Assembly: GCF_001655615.1 (NCBI RefSeq)
Contig: NZ_CP011567.1
Location: forward strand, 4,783,001 to 4,847,000
Direction: 5' to 3'
From: Pseudomonas sp. GR 6-02
GTDB lineage: Bacteria > Pseudomonadota > Gammaproteobacteria > Pseudomonadales > Pseudomonadaceae
Length of the DNA: 64,000 nucleotides
Below are positions 36,042-45,244 of this stretch, one piece after another. The notes under the pieces were generated by a model that was not told the origin of the DNA, did no database searches, and was given only the letters and a program-made list of their open reading frames with translations. The position numbers and the translations under genes were made by a program. The first letter of the stretch is position 1, and each line of letters opens with the position of its first letter.

Positions 36042-36879
36042 GTTTGAATCGACACCACAGTGGTGGCAGATCCTCCGGGAGCGGGCGGTATTCACCGATC
36101 TCGGACCAGCCTCCAGGGCCATGAAAATCACTGCCGGCGCTGACCAGCAGACCAAACTCACGGGCAAGAATCGCCAGGCTGCCCACTTGCTCGGCGGGCT
36201 GATGGCCATTGACCACTTCAATCGCGTGGCCCCCGGCTTGAATATAGTCAGAAATCAGGCGGCGACGCTTGCTACGAGTGAAATCGTAGTGCCAGGGGTG
36301 CGCCAGGCTGACCCAGGCACCCGCGGCGCGCAGGGTCTCGACGGTGTCTTCGAGGGTCGGCCAGTGCAGCTTGACGTCTCCCAGCTTGCCGGCGCCCAGC
36401 CATTTGCGGAACGCTTCGGCGCGATCCTTGACGAAACCTTCGCGCACCATCCAGTCGGCGAAGTGCGGACGGGCCGGCGCGTTGCCGCTGTCGCCCAGTT
36501 CCTGCTGAATGGCGCGGGCGCCGTCAAGCGCCCCCGGCATGCCTTTCAACGCCAACTTGCGGCTTATTTCTTCGGACCGTAGCCAGCGGCCATCGTGCAA
36601 TTTGGCGATGGCCTCGACCAATGGCGCGGCATTGACGTCGAAACCGTAGCCCAGCACATGAATGGTCGCCCCGCCCCAGGTGCAGGACAATTCGACGCCG
36701 TTGACCAGTTGCATCCCCAGTGCCGTCGCGGCGCTACGGGCCTCGTCGAGGCCTTCAAGGGTGTCGTGATCAGTCAAGGCCAGGACTCGCACGCCTTTCT
36801 CGAACGCACGCGCAACCAGTGCCGCAGGCGCCAGGGCGCCATCGGAGGCCGTGCTATGGCAGTGCAAATCAACATTCAC
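36016..36879 (-). CDS. PHP-domain phosphatase/nuclease (RNase AM/YciV-like)
   Basis: This 287-aa metal-dependent enzyme has the PHP motifs DLHCHSTASDG (HxH), LTDHDTLEG, ELSC, LAHPWHYDF and SAGSDFHGPG. YciV-type members act as 3',5'-nucleotide bisphosphatases and 5'-to-3' exonucleases that mature rRNA 5' ends. I chose GTG 36879 (VNVDLHCH); a TTG six codons upstream is possible. It is divergent from yciB across about 90 bp. Confidence 0.91.
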   Translation of the reverse strand: MNVDLHCHSTASDGALAPAALVARAFEKGVRVLALTDHDTLEGLDEARSAATALGMQLVNGVELSCTWGGATIHVLGYGFDVNAAPLVEAIAKLHDGRWLRSEEISRKLALKGMPGALDGARAIQQELGDSGNAPARPHFADWMVREGFVKDRAEAFRKWLGAGKLGDVKLHWPTLEDTVETLRAAGAWVSLAHPWHYDFTRSKRRRLISDYIQAGGHAIEVVNGHQPAEQVGSLAILAREFGLLVSAGSDFHGPGGWSEIGEYRPLPEDLPPLWCRFKHDPIIAAV

Positions 36880-36966
36880 AGGACTATGTAACCTCAAATC
36901 AGCTGACGCTATCGCGCGTCAATATGTTTGTTATTATGCCGCCACATCCTGCTTCTGGCTGCCACT

Positions 36967-37563
36967 GTGAAACAATTCATCGACTTCATCCCGCTTCTGC
37001 TGTTTTTCATCGTCTTCAAAATCGACCCGCGGGTCGTCGACATTGGCGGTCATCAACTGTCTGTCGGTGGTATTTACAGCGCCACCGCGATGCTGATCAT
37101 CAGCTCCCTGGTGGTCTACGGCACGCTGTACATCAAGCAGCGCAAGCTGGAGAAGAGCCAGTGGCTGACCCTCATTGCCTGCCTGGTCTTCGGCAGCCTG
37201 ACCCTGGCGTTCCACAGCGAAACCTTCCTGAAATGGAAAGCCCCGGTGGTCAACTGGCTGTTCGCCCTCGCGTTCATCGGCAGCCATTTCGTCGGTGACC
37301 AACTGCTGATCAAACGCATCATGGGCCACGCGCTGACCCTGCCGGAGCCAATCTGGACCCGCCTGAACATCGCCTGGATCGGTTTTTTCCTGTTTTGCGG
37401 TGCCGCCAACCTGTTCGTCGCGTTCACGTTCCAGAGCTACTGGGTAGACTTCAAGGTCTTCGGCAGCCTGGGCATGACTTTGCTGTTCCTGGTCGGCCAG
37501 GGCATCTACCTGTCCCGCCACCTGCACGACGCCGACACCACAACGCCAAAAACCGAGGACTGA
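36967..37563 (+). CDS. yciB: Inner-membrane spanning protein YciB (septation protein A)
   Basis: This 198-aa inner-membrane protein has five to six predicted helices, starting [18 protein letters not shown], the family's conserved beginning. The loop [20 protein letters not shown] and the later [11 protein letters not shown] are also typical. It has a GTG start. It is linked to cell-envelope and division functions. Its stop is one base before the yciI ATG, so the two are cotranscribed. Confidence 0.94.
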   Translation: MKQFIDFIPLLLFFIVFKIDPRVVDIGGHQLSVGGIYSATAMLIISSLVVYGTLYIKQRKLEKSQWLTLIACLVFGSLTLAFHSETFLKWKAPVVNWLFALAFIGSHFVGDQLLIKRIMGHALTLPEPIWTRLNIAWIGFFLFCGAANLFVAFTFQSYWVDFKVFGSLGMTLLFLVGQGIYLSRHLHDADTTTPKTED

Positions 37564-37564
37564 C

Positions 37565-37864
37565 ATGCTTTACGCAATCATTGCCACAGACGTCGCCAAC
37601 TCCCTGGAAGCCCGACTGGCCGCACGGCCTGCACACCTTGAGCGTCTGCAAGTGCTCAAGGGCGAAGGTCGTATCGTATTGGCCGGTCCACACCCGGCGG
37701 TCGACAGCAATGATCCGGGCGCAGCCGGTTTCACTGGCAGCCTGATCGTCGCCGAATTCGAGTCCCTGAGCGCCGCCAAGGCCTGGGCCGACGCCGATCC
37801 GTACGTTGCCGCAGGCGTCTACGCCAATGTTCTGGTCAAGCCGTTCAAGCAAGTCCTGCCGTAA
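37565..37864 (+). CDS. yciI: YciI family protein
   Basis: This 99-aa dimeric alpha+beta-barrel protein has the family features [22 protein letters not shown] (conserved His) and [25 protein letters not shown] (conserved Asp). It resembles muconolactone isomerase; the function is not settled. It follows yciB immediately. Confidence 0.93.
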   Translation: MLYAIIATDVANSLEARLAARPAHLERLQVLKGEGRIVLAGPHPAVDSNDPGAAGFTGSLIVAEFESLSAAKAWADADPYVAAGVYANVLVKPFKQVLP

Positions 37865-37974
37865 AGTTCTCGCGTGCGGTGAATCTTATCGATTCATCGC
37901 ACGTTCAATCGCTCATTATTCTCGTTTACCGGCCGACAACCTGCCCAATACTCGTATTGGAATCAGGAGTTGCG

Positions 37975-38388
37975 ATGCGCAAAGGTCCGTTGTGTCTGAT
38001 GTTGGTGACGTTGTCGATCATGGCGCCAGCCCATGGTGAAGAAAGCGCCAATGGCGGTAATTCGACGCCGCTGTCCTTGAGCGCCGGTAGCCAGATCACC
38101 GAATTGCAGCAGCGCTTGAAAGAAAGCGAGCAGCAACGAGAAACACTGAGCAAACAATTGCAAACCACCGATGGCGAGCGCGAAAGCGCCCAGCTGAGCC
38201 GGTTGCGCCAGGAGAATCAGCGCCTGAAGCTGCAACTCAAGGAAACCCTGGCCAGCAGCCCGCTACCGCGCCTGCTGACCGATCAGCAGCAGTGGTTCGT
38301 TATTGGGGCGGCAGTAGCGCTATTGGCCCTGCTCTGCGGTATCTTCGCCAGTGGTGCCACCAGAAAACGTAGGCAATGGCTAAATTGA
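37975..38388 (+). CDS. Signal-peptide, coiled-coil, single-TM anchored protein
   Basis: This is a 137-aa protein with a cleavable-looking signal (MRKGPLCLMLVTLSIMAPAHGEE), a coiled coil (residues about 42-90, QITELQQRLKESEQQRETLSKQ...), and a C-terminal transmembrane helix (about 107-128) followed by RKRRQWLN. The layout resembles the YgiM-type anchor module, but the SH3 domain is missing. ATG 37975 follows ATCAGGAGTTGCG. It ends 7 bp before cpxR, so it may belong to that envelope-stress transcript. Confidence 0.75.
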   Translation: MRKGPLCLMLVTLSIMAPAHGEESANGGNSTPLSLSAGSQITELQQRLKESEQQRETLSKQLQTTDGERESAQLSRLRQENQRLKLQLKETLASSPLPRLLTDQQQWFVIGAAVALLALLCGIFASGATRKRRQWLN

Positions 38389-38395
38389 GTGAGTC

Positions 38396-39073
38396 ATGAG
38401 CGAGCTGTTACTAATTGATGATGACCAGGAGCTGTGTGAGCTCCTGAGCAGTTGGCTGAGCCAGGAAGGCTTTCAGGTTCGCGCCTGCCACGATGGCCAG
38501 AGCGCCCGTCGCGCTTTGGCCGAAACGTCTCCGGCGGCCGTGGTGCTGGACGTGATGCTGCCGGACGGCAGCGGCCTGGAACTGCTAAAGCAACTGCGCA
38601 GCGACCATCCGGATTTGCCGGTACTGATGTTGTCGGCCCGTGGCGAACCGCTGGACCGCATCCTCGGCCTGGAACTGGGCGCCGACGATTATCTGGCCAA
38701 GCCGTGCGACCCACGGGAACTGACCGCCCGCCTACGCGCGGTGTTGCGCCGCAGTCATCCGACGGCGGTCTCCAGCCAGCTCGAGCTGGGCGACCTGTGC
38801 TTCAGCCCGGTGCGCGGGGTGGTCAGCATCGATGAACAGGAATTCACCCTCACCGTTTCCGAAAGCCGCCTGCTCGAAGCCCTGCTCAAGCAGCCCGGCG
38901 AACCGCTGGATAAACAGGAACTGGCGCAAATCGCCCTCGGTCGCAAACTGACCCTGTACGACCGCAGCCTGGACATGCACGTCAGCAACCTGCGCAAAAA
39001 AATCGGCCCACACCCCGACGGCCGCCCACGCATCGTGGCCTTGCGCAGTCGCGGTTACTACTACAGCCTCTGA
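38396..39073 (+). CDS. cpxR: CpxR-like response regulator
   Basis: This 225-aa OmpR-family regulator has a receiver domain with the phospho-acceptor Asp52 (VVLDVMLPDGSGLELL), the acidic pair DDD at 8-10, the lysine in DDYLAKPCDP, and a C-terminal winged-helix domain (DRSLDMHVSNLRKKIG and VALRSRGYYYSL). The C-terminal blocks closely follow CpxR. A Spy/CpxP-like gene and a CpxA-like kinase follow, which supports an envelope-stress system. Confidence 0.88.
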   Translation: MSELLLIDDDQELCELLSSWLSQEGFQVRACHDGQSARRALAETSPAAVVLDVMLPDGSGLELLKQLRSDHPDLPVLMLSARGEPLDRILGLELGADDYLAKPCDPRELTARLRAVLRRSHPTAVSSQLELGDLCFSPVRGVVSIDEQEFTLTVSESRLLEALLKQPGEPLDKQELAQIALGRKLTLYDRSLDMHVSNLRKKIGPHPDGRPRIVALRSRGYYYSL

Positions 39074-39086
39074 ACCTGACACGCCC

Positions 39087-39240
39087 CTTCGTAGCAGCTG
39101 TCGAGCCCCAGCGAGGCTGCGTTCGGCTGCGAAGCAGTCGTGATCCGCCTGATGCGGTGTATCTGAAAGAGCGTGCAAACAGATTTTACGACTGCTGCGC
39201 AGCCGAACGCAGCCTCGCAGGCTCGACAGCTGCTACGAAG
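39087..39240. repeat. Long inverted repeat (second REP family) between cpxR and the cpxP-like gene
   Basis: The arms CTTCGTAGCAGCTGTCGAGC and its reverse complement at 39221-39240 flank inner inverted copies of GCGAGGCTGCGTTCGGCTGCG and CGCAGCCGAACGCAGCCTCG. It is a paired REP element of a different family from the TGTGGCGAGGG copies and fills much of the 328-bp gap. Confidence 0.85.
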
Positions 39241-39303
39241 GCCAGGTTTCGTCAGAGAAATATCGGCGAAGTGTTGGAATTGTCAGCAAAGCAGAAAACC
39301 GTC

Positions 39304-39319
39304 TTTACCCAAGCTTTAC
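39304..39319 (-). promoter_or_regulatory. CpxR-box-like tandem GTAAA upstream of the cpxP-like gene
   Basis: On the minus strand GTAAA-GCTTGG-GTAAA matches the CpxR site (two GTAAA half-sites with a spacer of about 5). It lies 83 bp before the Spy/CpxP-like ATG, where an activator would sit. Confidence 0.6.
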
Positions 39320-39401
39320 GCTCCGCTGACCGCCGTTGACCTTGATCTGCGTAATCTGCACACATCCGGAACGTACCGGGAACGAGACAAGGAGATACAC
39401 C

Positions 39402-39851
39402 ATGCGCAAGACTCTTATCGCTCTGATGTTTGCTGCCGCCCTGCCGACCGTTGCCATGGCCATGCCTGAAGGCACAGGCCCGATGGGTGATCACATGGAC
39501 GGCTCACGCCACAGCGGTCAGATGCACGGCATGCACGGCAGAGGCCCTTACAGCCAACTGGACCTGAGCCGCGAACAGCGCGAGCAGATCCGCAAAATCA
39601 TGGGCGAGCAGATGCACGAGCGTCAGCAACTGGTCGACAAGTACCTGGAAAAACTCTCGCCGGCCGACCAGAAAGCCCTGAAAGACGAGATGGAGGCCAA
39701 GCACAAGAAAGCCGAAGCCGACGTTCGCGCCCTGCTGAAACCGGATCAACAGAAGCAATTCGACGAGATCCAGAAGAAACAAGCTGAGCGTCGCGCCGAA
39801 TGGGCCGAGTTCAAGGCCTGGAAAGCGCAGCAAGCGCAAAAGGCGCAATAA
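39402..39851 (+). CDS. Spy/CpxP family periplasmic chaperone
   Basis: This is a 149-aa periplasmic protein. Residues 1-20 are a signal peptide (MRKTLIALMFAAALPTVAMA). The mature part is His/Met/Gly-rich at first (HMDGSRHSGQMHGMHGRG), then helical and charged with an LxLSxEQREQIRKIM block like the LTxxQ motifs of Spy/CpxP. Such proteins bind misfolded periplasmic proteins and damp the sensor kinase. The His/Met stretch suggests metal binding. ATG 39402 follows CAAGGAGATACAC. Confidence 0.85.
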   Translation: MRKTLIALMFAAALPTVAMAMPEGTGPMGDHMDGSRHSGQMHGMHGRGPYSQLDLSREQREQIRKIMGEQMHERQQLVDKYLEKLSPADQKALKDEMEAKHKKAEADVRALLKPDQQKQFDEIQKKQAERRAEWAEFKAWKAQQAQKAQ

Positions 39852-39925
39852 TGCGTTAACCCCGGACCCAATGGCTAATCACCGTTGGGTCTGATGCCTC
39901 TCAGTTCGTTGTGGGAGCGAGCCTT

Positions 39926-40060
39926 TGTGGCGAGGGAGCTTGCTCCCGTTGGGGCGCGAAGCGGCCCCGGTATTTCAAAGTTAAACCGTATGTAACGGGT
40001 TTACGACTGCTTCGCAGCCGAACGGGGCGATGCGGCGTTCCGACAAGCCCCCTCGCCACA
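39926..40060. repeat. Paired inverted REP elements (REPIN)
   Basis: TGTGGCGAGGGAGCTTGCTCCCG at the left faces CCCCCTCGCCACA at the right, with inner GAAGCGGCC and CTTCGCAGCC segments. It fills most of the gap between the cpxP-like gene and cpxA. Confidence 0.85.
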
Positions 40061-40090
40061 CATTGATTTGAGCTTGTTCGAGGATTTTCT

Positions 40091-41431
40091 GTGCGCTCAT
40101 TGTTCTGGCGTATCCTGGCCAGCTTCTGGCTGGCCATCGCTCTGGTTGCAGGGCTTTCCATTTTGCTGGGACACATGCTCAACCAGGACGCGTGGATTCT
40201 CAGTCGCCACCCGGGCCTCAACACCCTGGCCGAACAGTGGACGCAAACTTACGAAAGCCAGGGCGAGGAAGCCGCCCAGGACATCCTGGAGCAGCGCAAG
40301 CGCCAATATCACATCGACGTTCAGGTGCTCAACGAGGCAGGAGACCCGGTGGTACGCGGCACCTTCCCTCGGCGTGCAGCCGCCTTCGAAGCACGGCAGC
40401 AAAACGATGATCGGCGCCTGCCGTGGCGACGCCTGACCGATGAATACACCAGCGCCAAGACGGGCGACACCTACCTGCTGATCTATCGCATTCCCCACCC
40501 GGAACTGGACGCCTGGCACCGTGAGAGCCTGCTCTGGCCGTTGAGTGCGCTGGGTATCGCCCTGGTGGTACTGACCCTGTTCAGCCTGCTGGTGACCTTT
40601 TCCATCACCCGACCGCTGAGCCGTTTACGTGGCGCAGTGCATGAGTTGGGGCAGACGACGTATCAGCAAAACAGCCTGGCGCAACTGGCTAACCGCCGCG
40701 ATGAATTCGGTGTGCTGGCCAACGACTTCAACCGCATGGGCGCGCGCCTGCAAAGCCTGATCGGCAGTCAGCGGCAATTGCTGCGCGATGTGTCCCACGA
40801 GTTGCGCTCGCCCTTGGCCCGACTGCGCATTGCGCTGGCACTGGCCGAGCGGGCCAATCCCCAGGAGCGGGAAAAACTCTGGCCGCGCCTGACCCGTGAA
40901 TGTGATCGACTGGAAGCACTGATCAGCGAAATCCTGGTGTTGGCGCGGGTCGATGCCGACAACGCCAGTGCCGAAGAGGTGGATCTCAATGCACTGCTCA
41001 ATACCCTGCAAAAGGATGCTCAGCTAAGTTCGCCGGAGCAGAACGTGCGCCTTGAGGCCGAGCCGCAACTGAACCTCAGGGGTTGGCCGACCATGATCGA
41101 GCGCGCCGTGGACAACCTGCTGCGCAATGCCCAACGCTTTAACCCGGTCGGGCAACCAATCGAAATGCAAGCGTCGCGTCAGGGCGACAGGATTGTGGTC
41201 AGCGTGCGCGATCACGGCCCCGGTGTAGAGGCTGATCATTTGAATCAGTTGGGGGAGCCGTTCTATCGGGCACCGGGGCAGACAACGGCCGGGCATGGCT
41301 TGGGGCTGGCTATCGCACGCCGTGCGGCGGAACGCCATGGCGGCAGTCTGGTGCTGGCCAATCATCCTGGAGGCGGGTTTATTGCCAGCCTGGAATTGCC
41401 GTTGGTGCCGGGGGCGGTGGTGCAGCCGTAA
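40091..41431 (+). CDS. cpxA: CpxA-like sensor histidine kinase
   Basis: This 446-aa inner-membrane kinase has TM1 (about residues 7-27), a periplasmic sensor of about 120 residues, TM2 (about 150-172), a HAMP linker (SITRPLSRLRGAVHEL), an HisKA domain with phospho-acceptor His236 (LRDVSHELRSPLARLR), and an ATPase domain with N box (NLLRNAQRF), DHGPGV and GHGLGLAI. It has a GTG start at 40091. It partners the cpxR-like regulator two genes upstream, although a REPIN separates it from the cpxP-like gene. Confidence 0.88.
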   Translation: MRSLFWRILASFWLAIALVAGLSILLGHMLNQDAWILSRHPGLNTLAEQWTQTYESQGEEAAQDILEQRKRQYHIDVQVLNEAGDPVVRGTFPRRAAAFEARQQNDDRRLPWRRLTDEYTSAKTGDTYLLIYRIPHPELDAWHRESLLWPLSALGIALVVLTLFSLLVTFSITRPLSRLRGAVHELGQTTYQQNSLAQLANRRDEFGVLANDFNRMGARLQSLIGSQRQLLRDVSHELRSPLARLRIALALAERANPQEREKLWPRLTRECDRLEALISEILVLARVDADNASAEEVDLNALLNTLQKDAQLSSPEQNVRLEAEPQLNLRGWPTMIERAVDNLLRNAQRFNPVGQPIEMQASRQGDRIVVSVRDHGPGVEADHLNQLGEPFYRAPGQTTAGHGLGLAIARRAAERHGGSLVLANHPGGGFIASLELPLVPGAVVQP

Positions 41432-41444
41432 ATCGGGGGTGATG

Positions 41445-41508
41445 CAAAAAGATCGCAGCCTCGTTTCACTCGACAGCTCCTACAAGTGCAACGAGACTGC
41501 GATCTTTT
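41445..41508. terminator. Foldback with terminator character between cpxA and the nitroreductase gene
   Basis: AAAAGATCGCAG(CCTCGTT) pairs with (AACGAGA)CTGCGATCTTTT, so each direction ends in an A/T run. It lies between converging genes and probably stops both transcripts. Confidence 0.65.
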
Positions 41509-41513
41509 GATCT

Positions 41514-42080
41514 TCAGGCCTTACCGGACCAGGCGCTGACAAACTCGGCCAGATCAACCTTCTCCGCCACACGCGGTTCTTTCTGCGGCGTACCGAGATA
41601 AAGGAACGCAATCACCTCTTCCCCTTCGGCCAAACCCAACCCCTTGGCTACATGCGGCGAATAGGCCAGCTCACCGGTGCGCCATACCGCGCCAATACCT
41701 TGCGCGTAAGCGGCCAGCAAAATCCCGTGAGCCGCGCAGCCTGCCGCCAACAATTGTTCGGATTTCGGGTATTTGACGTGATCCTGCAAACGCGCGATCA
41801 CCACAACCACCAGCGGTGCACGCAGCGGACCGTTACGGGCCTTGTCCAGCGCGGCTTCTGACACCTCGCTGTCTTGCAGTTTCGCCGCTTCGGCCAGCAA
41901 CTCGCCCATTTGCTCGCGCGCCGCGCCTTCGACTGTCAGGAAGCGCCAAGGCTGCAAATGGCCGTGGTCTGGCGCACGCATCGCGGCGGCAAACAGCACT
42001 TCGCGTTGCTCGGGCGTGGGCGCCGGATCGAGCAGTCGTGGAACGGAAACACGGTTGAGCAAAGCGTCGAGAGCCTGCAT
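41514..42080 (-). CDS. Nitroreductase family protein (YdjA-like)
   Basis: This 188-aa FMN-dependent oxidoreductase has the single-domain YdjA-type layout. It begins MQALDALLNRVSVPRLLDPAPTPEQREVLFAAAMRAPDHGHLQPWRF, with the FMN-binding arginine/serine-like region at RVSVPRL, and has GAVWRTGELAY and FLYLGTPQKEPR near the C terminus. Substrate unknown. Confidence 0.9.
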   Translation of the reverse strand: MQALDALLNRVSVPRLLDPAPTPEQREVLFAAAMRAPDHGHLQPWRFLTVEGAAREQMGELLAEAAKLQDSEVSEAALDKARNGPLRAPLVVVVIARLQDHVKYPKSEQLLAAGCAAHGILLAAYAQGIGAVWRTGELAYSPHVAKGLGLAEGEEVIAFLYLGTPQKEPRVAEKVDLAEFVSAWSGKA

Positions 42081-42202
42081 CGGCCACCTCCTGAAAAAAA
42101 TGTCTGCCTATTCTAGCGGTATCCGGCACAGGGCTGTCGGTTTACATGCCCTGCCCCGCAGGTAGAATGGCGCCCTTCCCTACTTCAGCCCGAGCGGACT
42201 TC

Positions 42203-43657
42203 ATGGCGTTGCCGACCTTACGGATCATTGGTTTCATCATCGGCATCTTCCTGATCACGCTGGCCATTTCCATGGCCGTGCCCATGGCTACCCTGGTGAT
42301 CTTCGAGCGCACCAGCGACCTGCCGTCATTCCTCTGGGCCAGCATGATTACCTTTGTCGCCGGCCTGGCCCTGGTCATTCCAGGGCGTCCCGAACACATC
42401 CATCTGCGCCCGCGAGACATGTACCTGCTGACCGTCAGCAGCTGGCTGGTGGTGTGCATCTTCGCCGCCCTGCCGTTCCTGCTGACCCAGAACATCAGCT
42501 ACACCGACTCATTCTTCGAAAGCATGTCCGGCATCACCGCCACCGGCTCGACGGTGCTCACGGGCCTGGACACCATGTCCCCCGGCATCCTGATATGGCG
42601 CTCCTTGCTGCACTGGATCGGCGGGATCGGCTTTATCGGCATGGCGGTCGCGATTCTGCCATTGCTGCGCATCGGTGGCATGCGGCTGTTTCAGACCGAG
42701 TCGTCAGACCGTTCCGAAAAGGTCATGCCCCGTTCGCACATGGTGGCGCGCTTGATCGTTGCGACCTACGTCGGCATCACCATTTTCGGCAGCCTGGCGT
42801 TCTGGTGGGCCGGGATGAGCCCGTTCGATGCGATCAACCACGCGATGTCGGCGATTTCCACCGGCGGGTTTTCCACCTCCGACCAGTCTTTGGCCAAATG
42901 GCCGGAGCCTGCGGTGCATTGGGTCGCGATCGTCATCATGATTCTCGGCGCCTTGCCGTTCACCTTGTATGTCGCCACGTTACGCGGTAACCGTCGGGCG
43001 CTGATCAAGGATGAACAGGTGCAAGGCTTGCTCGGCATGTTGCTGGTGACCTGGCTAGTGCTCGGCACTTGGTACTGGTGGACCACCCAGTTGCACTGGC
43101 TGGACGCCTTGCGGCATGTGGCGCTGAACGTCACTTCGGTGGTGACGACGACAGGTTTTGCACTGGGGGACTACAGCCTCTGGGGCAACTTCTCGCTGAT
43201 GCTGTTCTTTTACCTGGGGTTTGTTGGCGGCTGCTCGGGTTCGACCGCTGGCGGGATCAAGATTTTCCGCTTCCAGGTGGCCTACATTCTGCTCAAGGCC
43301 AACCTTAACCAGTTGATTCACCCACGCGCGGTGATCAAGCAGAAGTACAACGGCCACCGTCTCGACGAAGAAATCGTACGTTCGATCCTGACCTTTTCGT
43401 TCTTTTTCGCCATCACCATTTGCGTGATCGCTCTACTGCTGTCGCTGCTCGGCGTGGACTGGATGACCGCCCTTACCGGTGCGGCCAGCACGGTGTCCGG
43501 CGTCGGCCCGGGGTTGGGCGAAACCATTGGCCCGGCGGGTAACTTCGCCAGCCTGCCGGATGCCGCGAAGTGGATTCTCTCGTTCGGCATGCTGTTGGGT
43601 CGGCTGGAGATCATTACGGTGTTTGTTCTGTGTATCCCTGCGTTCTGGCGTCACTGA
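42203..43657 (+). CDS. trkH: Trk-type potassium uptake membrane protein TrkH
   Basis: This 484-aa inner-membrane potassium translocator works with TrkA. Selectivity-filter segments are visible as SGITATGSTVLTGLD, SAISTGGFSTSDQS, TSVVTTTGFALGDY and AASTVSGVGPGLGE, the four P loops of the TrkH fold. I chose ATG 42203 (MALPTLRIIGF). Its last 44 bp overlap the 3' end of the AraC-type gene on the other strand. Confidence 0.95.
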   Translation: MALPTLRIIGFIIGIFLITLAISMAVPMATLVIFERTSDLPSFLWASMITFVAGLALVIPGRPEHIHLRPRDMYLLTVSSWLVVCIFAALPFLLTQNISYTDSFFESMSGITATGSTVLTGLDTMSPGILIWRSLLHWIGGIGFIGMAVAILPLLRIGGMRLFQTESSDRSEKVMPRSHMVARLIVATYVGITIFGSLAFWWAGMSPFDAINHAMSAISTGGFSTSDQSLAKWPEPAVHWVAIVIMILGALPFTLYVATLRGNRRALIKDEQVQGLLGMLLVTWLVLGTWYWWTTQLHWLDALRHVALNVTSVVTTTGFALGDYSLWGNFSLMLFFYLGFVGGCSGSTAGGIKIFRFQVAYILLKANLNQLIHPRAVIKQKYNGHRLDEEIVRSILTFSFFFAITICVIALLLSLLGVDWMTALTGAASTVSGVGPGLGETIGPAGNFASLPDAAKWILSFGMLLGRLEIITVFVLCIPAFWRH

Positions 43658-44675
43658 CCGGCTTGAGCGCTTCCGTCAGCCGCGCCCGGTATTCGCCGGG
43701 GGTGGTGTCGAACCAGCGTCGGAAAGCGCGGAAGAAGTTGCTCGGATCGGCAAACCCCAGCAGGTAGGCAATTTCCAGCAGCGTCATGCTCGGTCGCGCC
43801 AGGTATTGCTCGGCCAGTTCACGCCGTGTGTCATCCAGCAACGTCTGAAAACTCGTGCCCTCTTCCTGCAAGCGTCGCTGCAAGGTGCGTTGCGACAGGT
43901 GCAGCGCCTGCGCTACCGCATCGCGCTTGGGTTCGCCCTGGGGCAGCAAGCGGCACAACACCTGCCGCGCATTGTGGGTCACGCGGCTCTCGGCAAACCG
44001 CGCCAGGTATTCACCGGCAAAGCGATCGTGCAGCAACGCCATGGCCTCGTTGGCGGTGGGCAACGGTGCCTCCAGGTCAGCGCGCTCGAAAATCAAGGCG
44101 TCATAGGGCGCATTGAACATCATCGGCGCGTGGAAGGCTTGCTTATACGGTTCGAGGTCGGCGGGTTGATCGCCCTGCAGCAGCACTTTGCGCGGATGCA
44201 GCGCGCTCCCGGTCAGCCACCCGCAAAACGCCAGGGCACAGGCCATCGATGCTTCAGCGCTTTGTCGGGTCGGCGGCAAGTGGTCGCCATGCACCGTCAG
44301 AATCAGCGCATAACCCTCGTCCAGTATGCGAAAACTCAGATCGGCACTTTCGGCGATGATTCGCTGATAACGCACCAGACGTTGAAAGCCTTCGGCCAGG
44401 GTTCGACTGGACATCAAGGCATAACCGGCAACGTGCAGGGACGCCGGTCGCACCACCTTGCCCATGTTCAGGCCGATCGCCGGGTTGCCGGACAACTCGA
44501 CCGCGCGCTGCCAGAGCCGCGTCATGGAATCTTGCGGGAAGCGCGCATCCGGATCATCCAGTGCCGCATAGTCGAGCCCTAGCTGCTTGAACAAAACCCG
44601 GCAATCCAGGCCGTCCATTTCCAGTGCTTTGACAATCCCCATCGCCCAGCTTGCAGAAGTCGTTCGTTCGCTCAT
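43614..44675 (-). CDS. AraC-family regulator (OruR/ArgR-like layout)
   Basis: This 353-aa regulator has an N-terminal arabinose-binding-like/dimerisation domain of the PF12625 type (residues about 20-210) and a C-terminal AraC helix-turn-helix pair (ALHLSQRTLQRRLQEEGTSFQTLLDDTRRELAEQYL and SMTLLEIAYLLGFADPSNFFRAFRRWFDTTPGEYR). I chose ATG 44675 (MSERTTSASW). The effector and targets are unknown. Confidence 0.92.
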   Translation of the reverse strand: MSERTTSASWAMGIVKALEMDGLDCRVLFKQLGLDYAALDDPDARFPQDSMTRLWQRAVELSGNPAIGLNMGKVVRPASLHVAGYALMSSRTLAEGFQRLVRYQRIIAESADLSFRILDEGYALILTVHGDHLPPTRQSAEASMACALAFCGWLTGSALHPRKVLLQGDQPADLEPYKQAFHAPMMFNAPYDALIFERADLEAPLPTANEAMALLHDRFAGEYLARFAESRVTHNARQVLCRLLPQGEPKRDAVAQALHLSQRTLQRRLQEEGTSFQTLLDDTRRELAEQYLARPSMTLLEIAYLLGFADPSNFFRAFRRWFDTTPGEYRARLTEALKPVSDARTQGYTEQTP

Positions 44676-44831
44676 GGCGTTTACTACGTGATGGCCGCAT
44701 GCCACGACCCAATGCCCAAGGATACTAAAGTGGCGCCTATTGTCACTGGCTGATGCCTATGATCACTCTAGACTTAAATAGGCTACCCGCAGCGCAACTT
44801 GTTGCCTGCACACACCACAGAGATCGCAGTC

Positions 44832-45143
44832 GTGGAAAACATCAAACGTTTCAACAGCTTCGCTGCGTTTTACCCGTATTACCTCAGCGAACACCGCAAT
44901 AGCACTTGTCGACGACTGCACTTTGTCGGCACCACGCTGGTTATTGTCATTCTGGCGCTGACCATCGCCAAAGGCGCATGGTGGCTGTTGCTGGCCCTGC
45001 CGCTGGCCGGTTACAGCTTCGCCTGGGTCGGGCATTTCTTCTTCGAGAAGAATCGTCCTGCAACCTTTCAGCATCCTCTTTACAGCCTGCTCGGCGATTT
45101 CGTCATGTACCGCGACATGATTGCAGGTCGCGTGCCGTTCTAG
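44832..45143 (+). CDS. DUF962 / Mpo1-like membrane protein
   Basis: This 103-aa protein has the family signature FAAFYPYYLSEHRNSTCRRLHFVGTTL, two transmembrane helices (about 34-66) and the loop AWVGHFFFEKNRPATFQHPLYSLLGDFVMY, with the conserved histidines of the Mpo1 dioxygenase family. Yeast Mpo1 oxidises fatty acids; whether the bacterial members do is uncertain. The start is GTG 44832 (VENIKRFN). Confidence 0.88.
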   Translation: MENIKRFNSFAAFYPYYLSEHRNSTCRRLHFVGTTLVIVILALTIAKGAWWLLLALPLAGYSFAWVGHFFFEKNRPATFQHPLYSLLGDFVMYRDMIAGRVPF

Positions 45144-45244
45144 GCTCCTTTGGCCACAAAAGCGTCCTGTGCAGCCAGTGCAGCGCTCTGGATCCAAGCC
45201 CTACACTCCAAACATCCCTTTCGATAAGAACAAGAGGATAGCCG

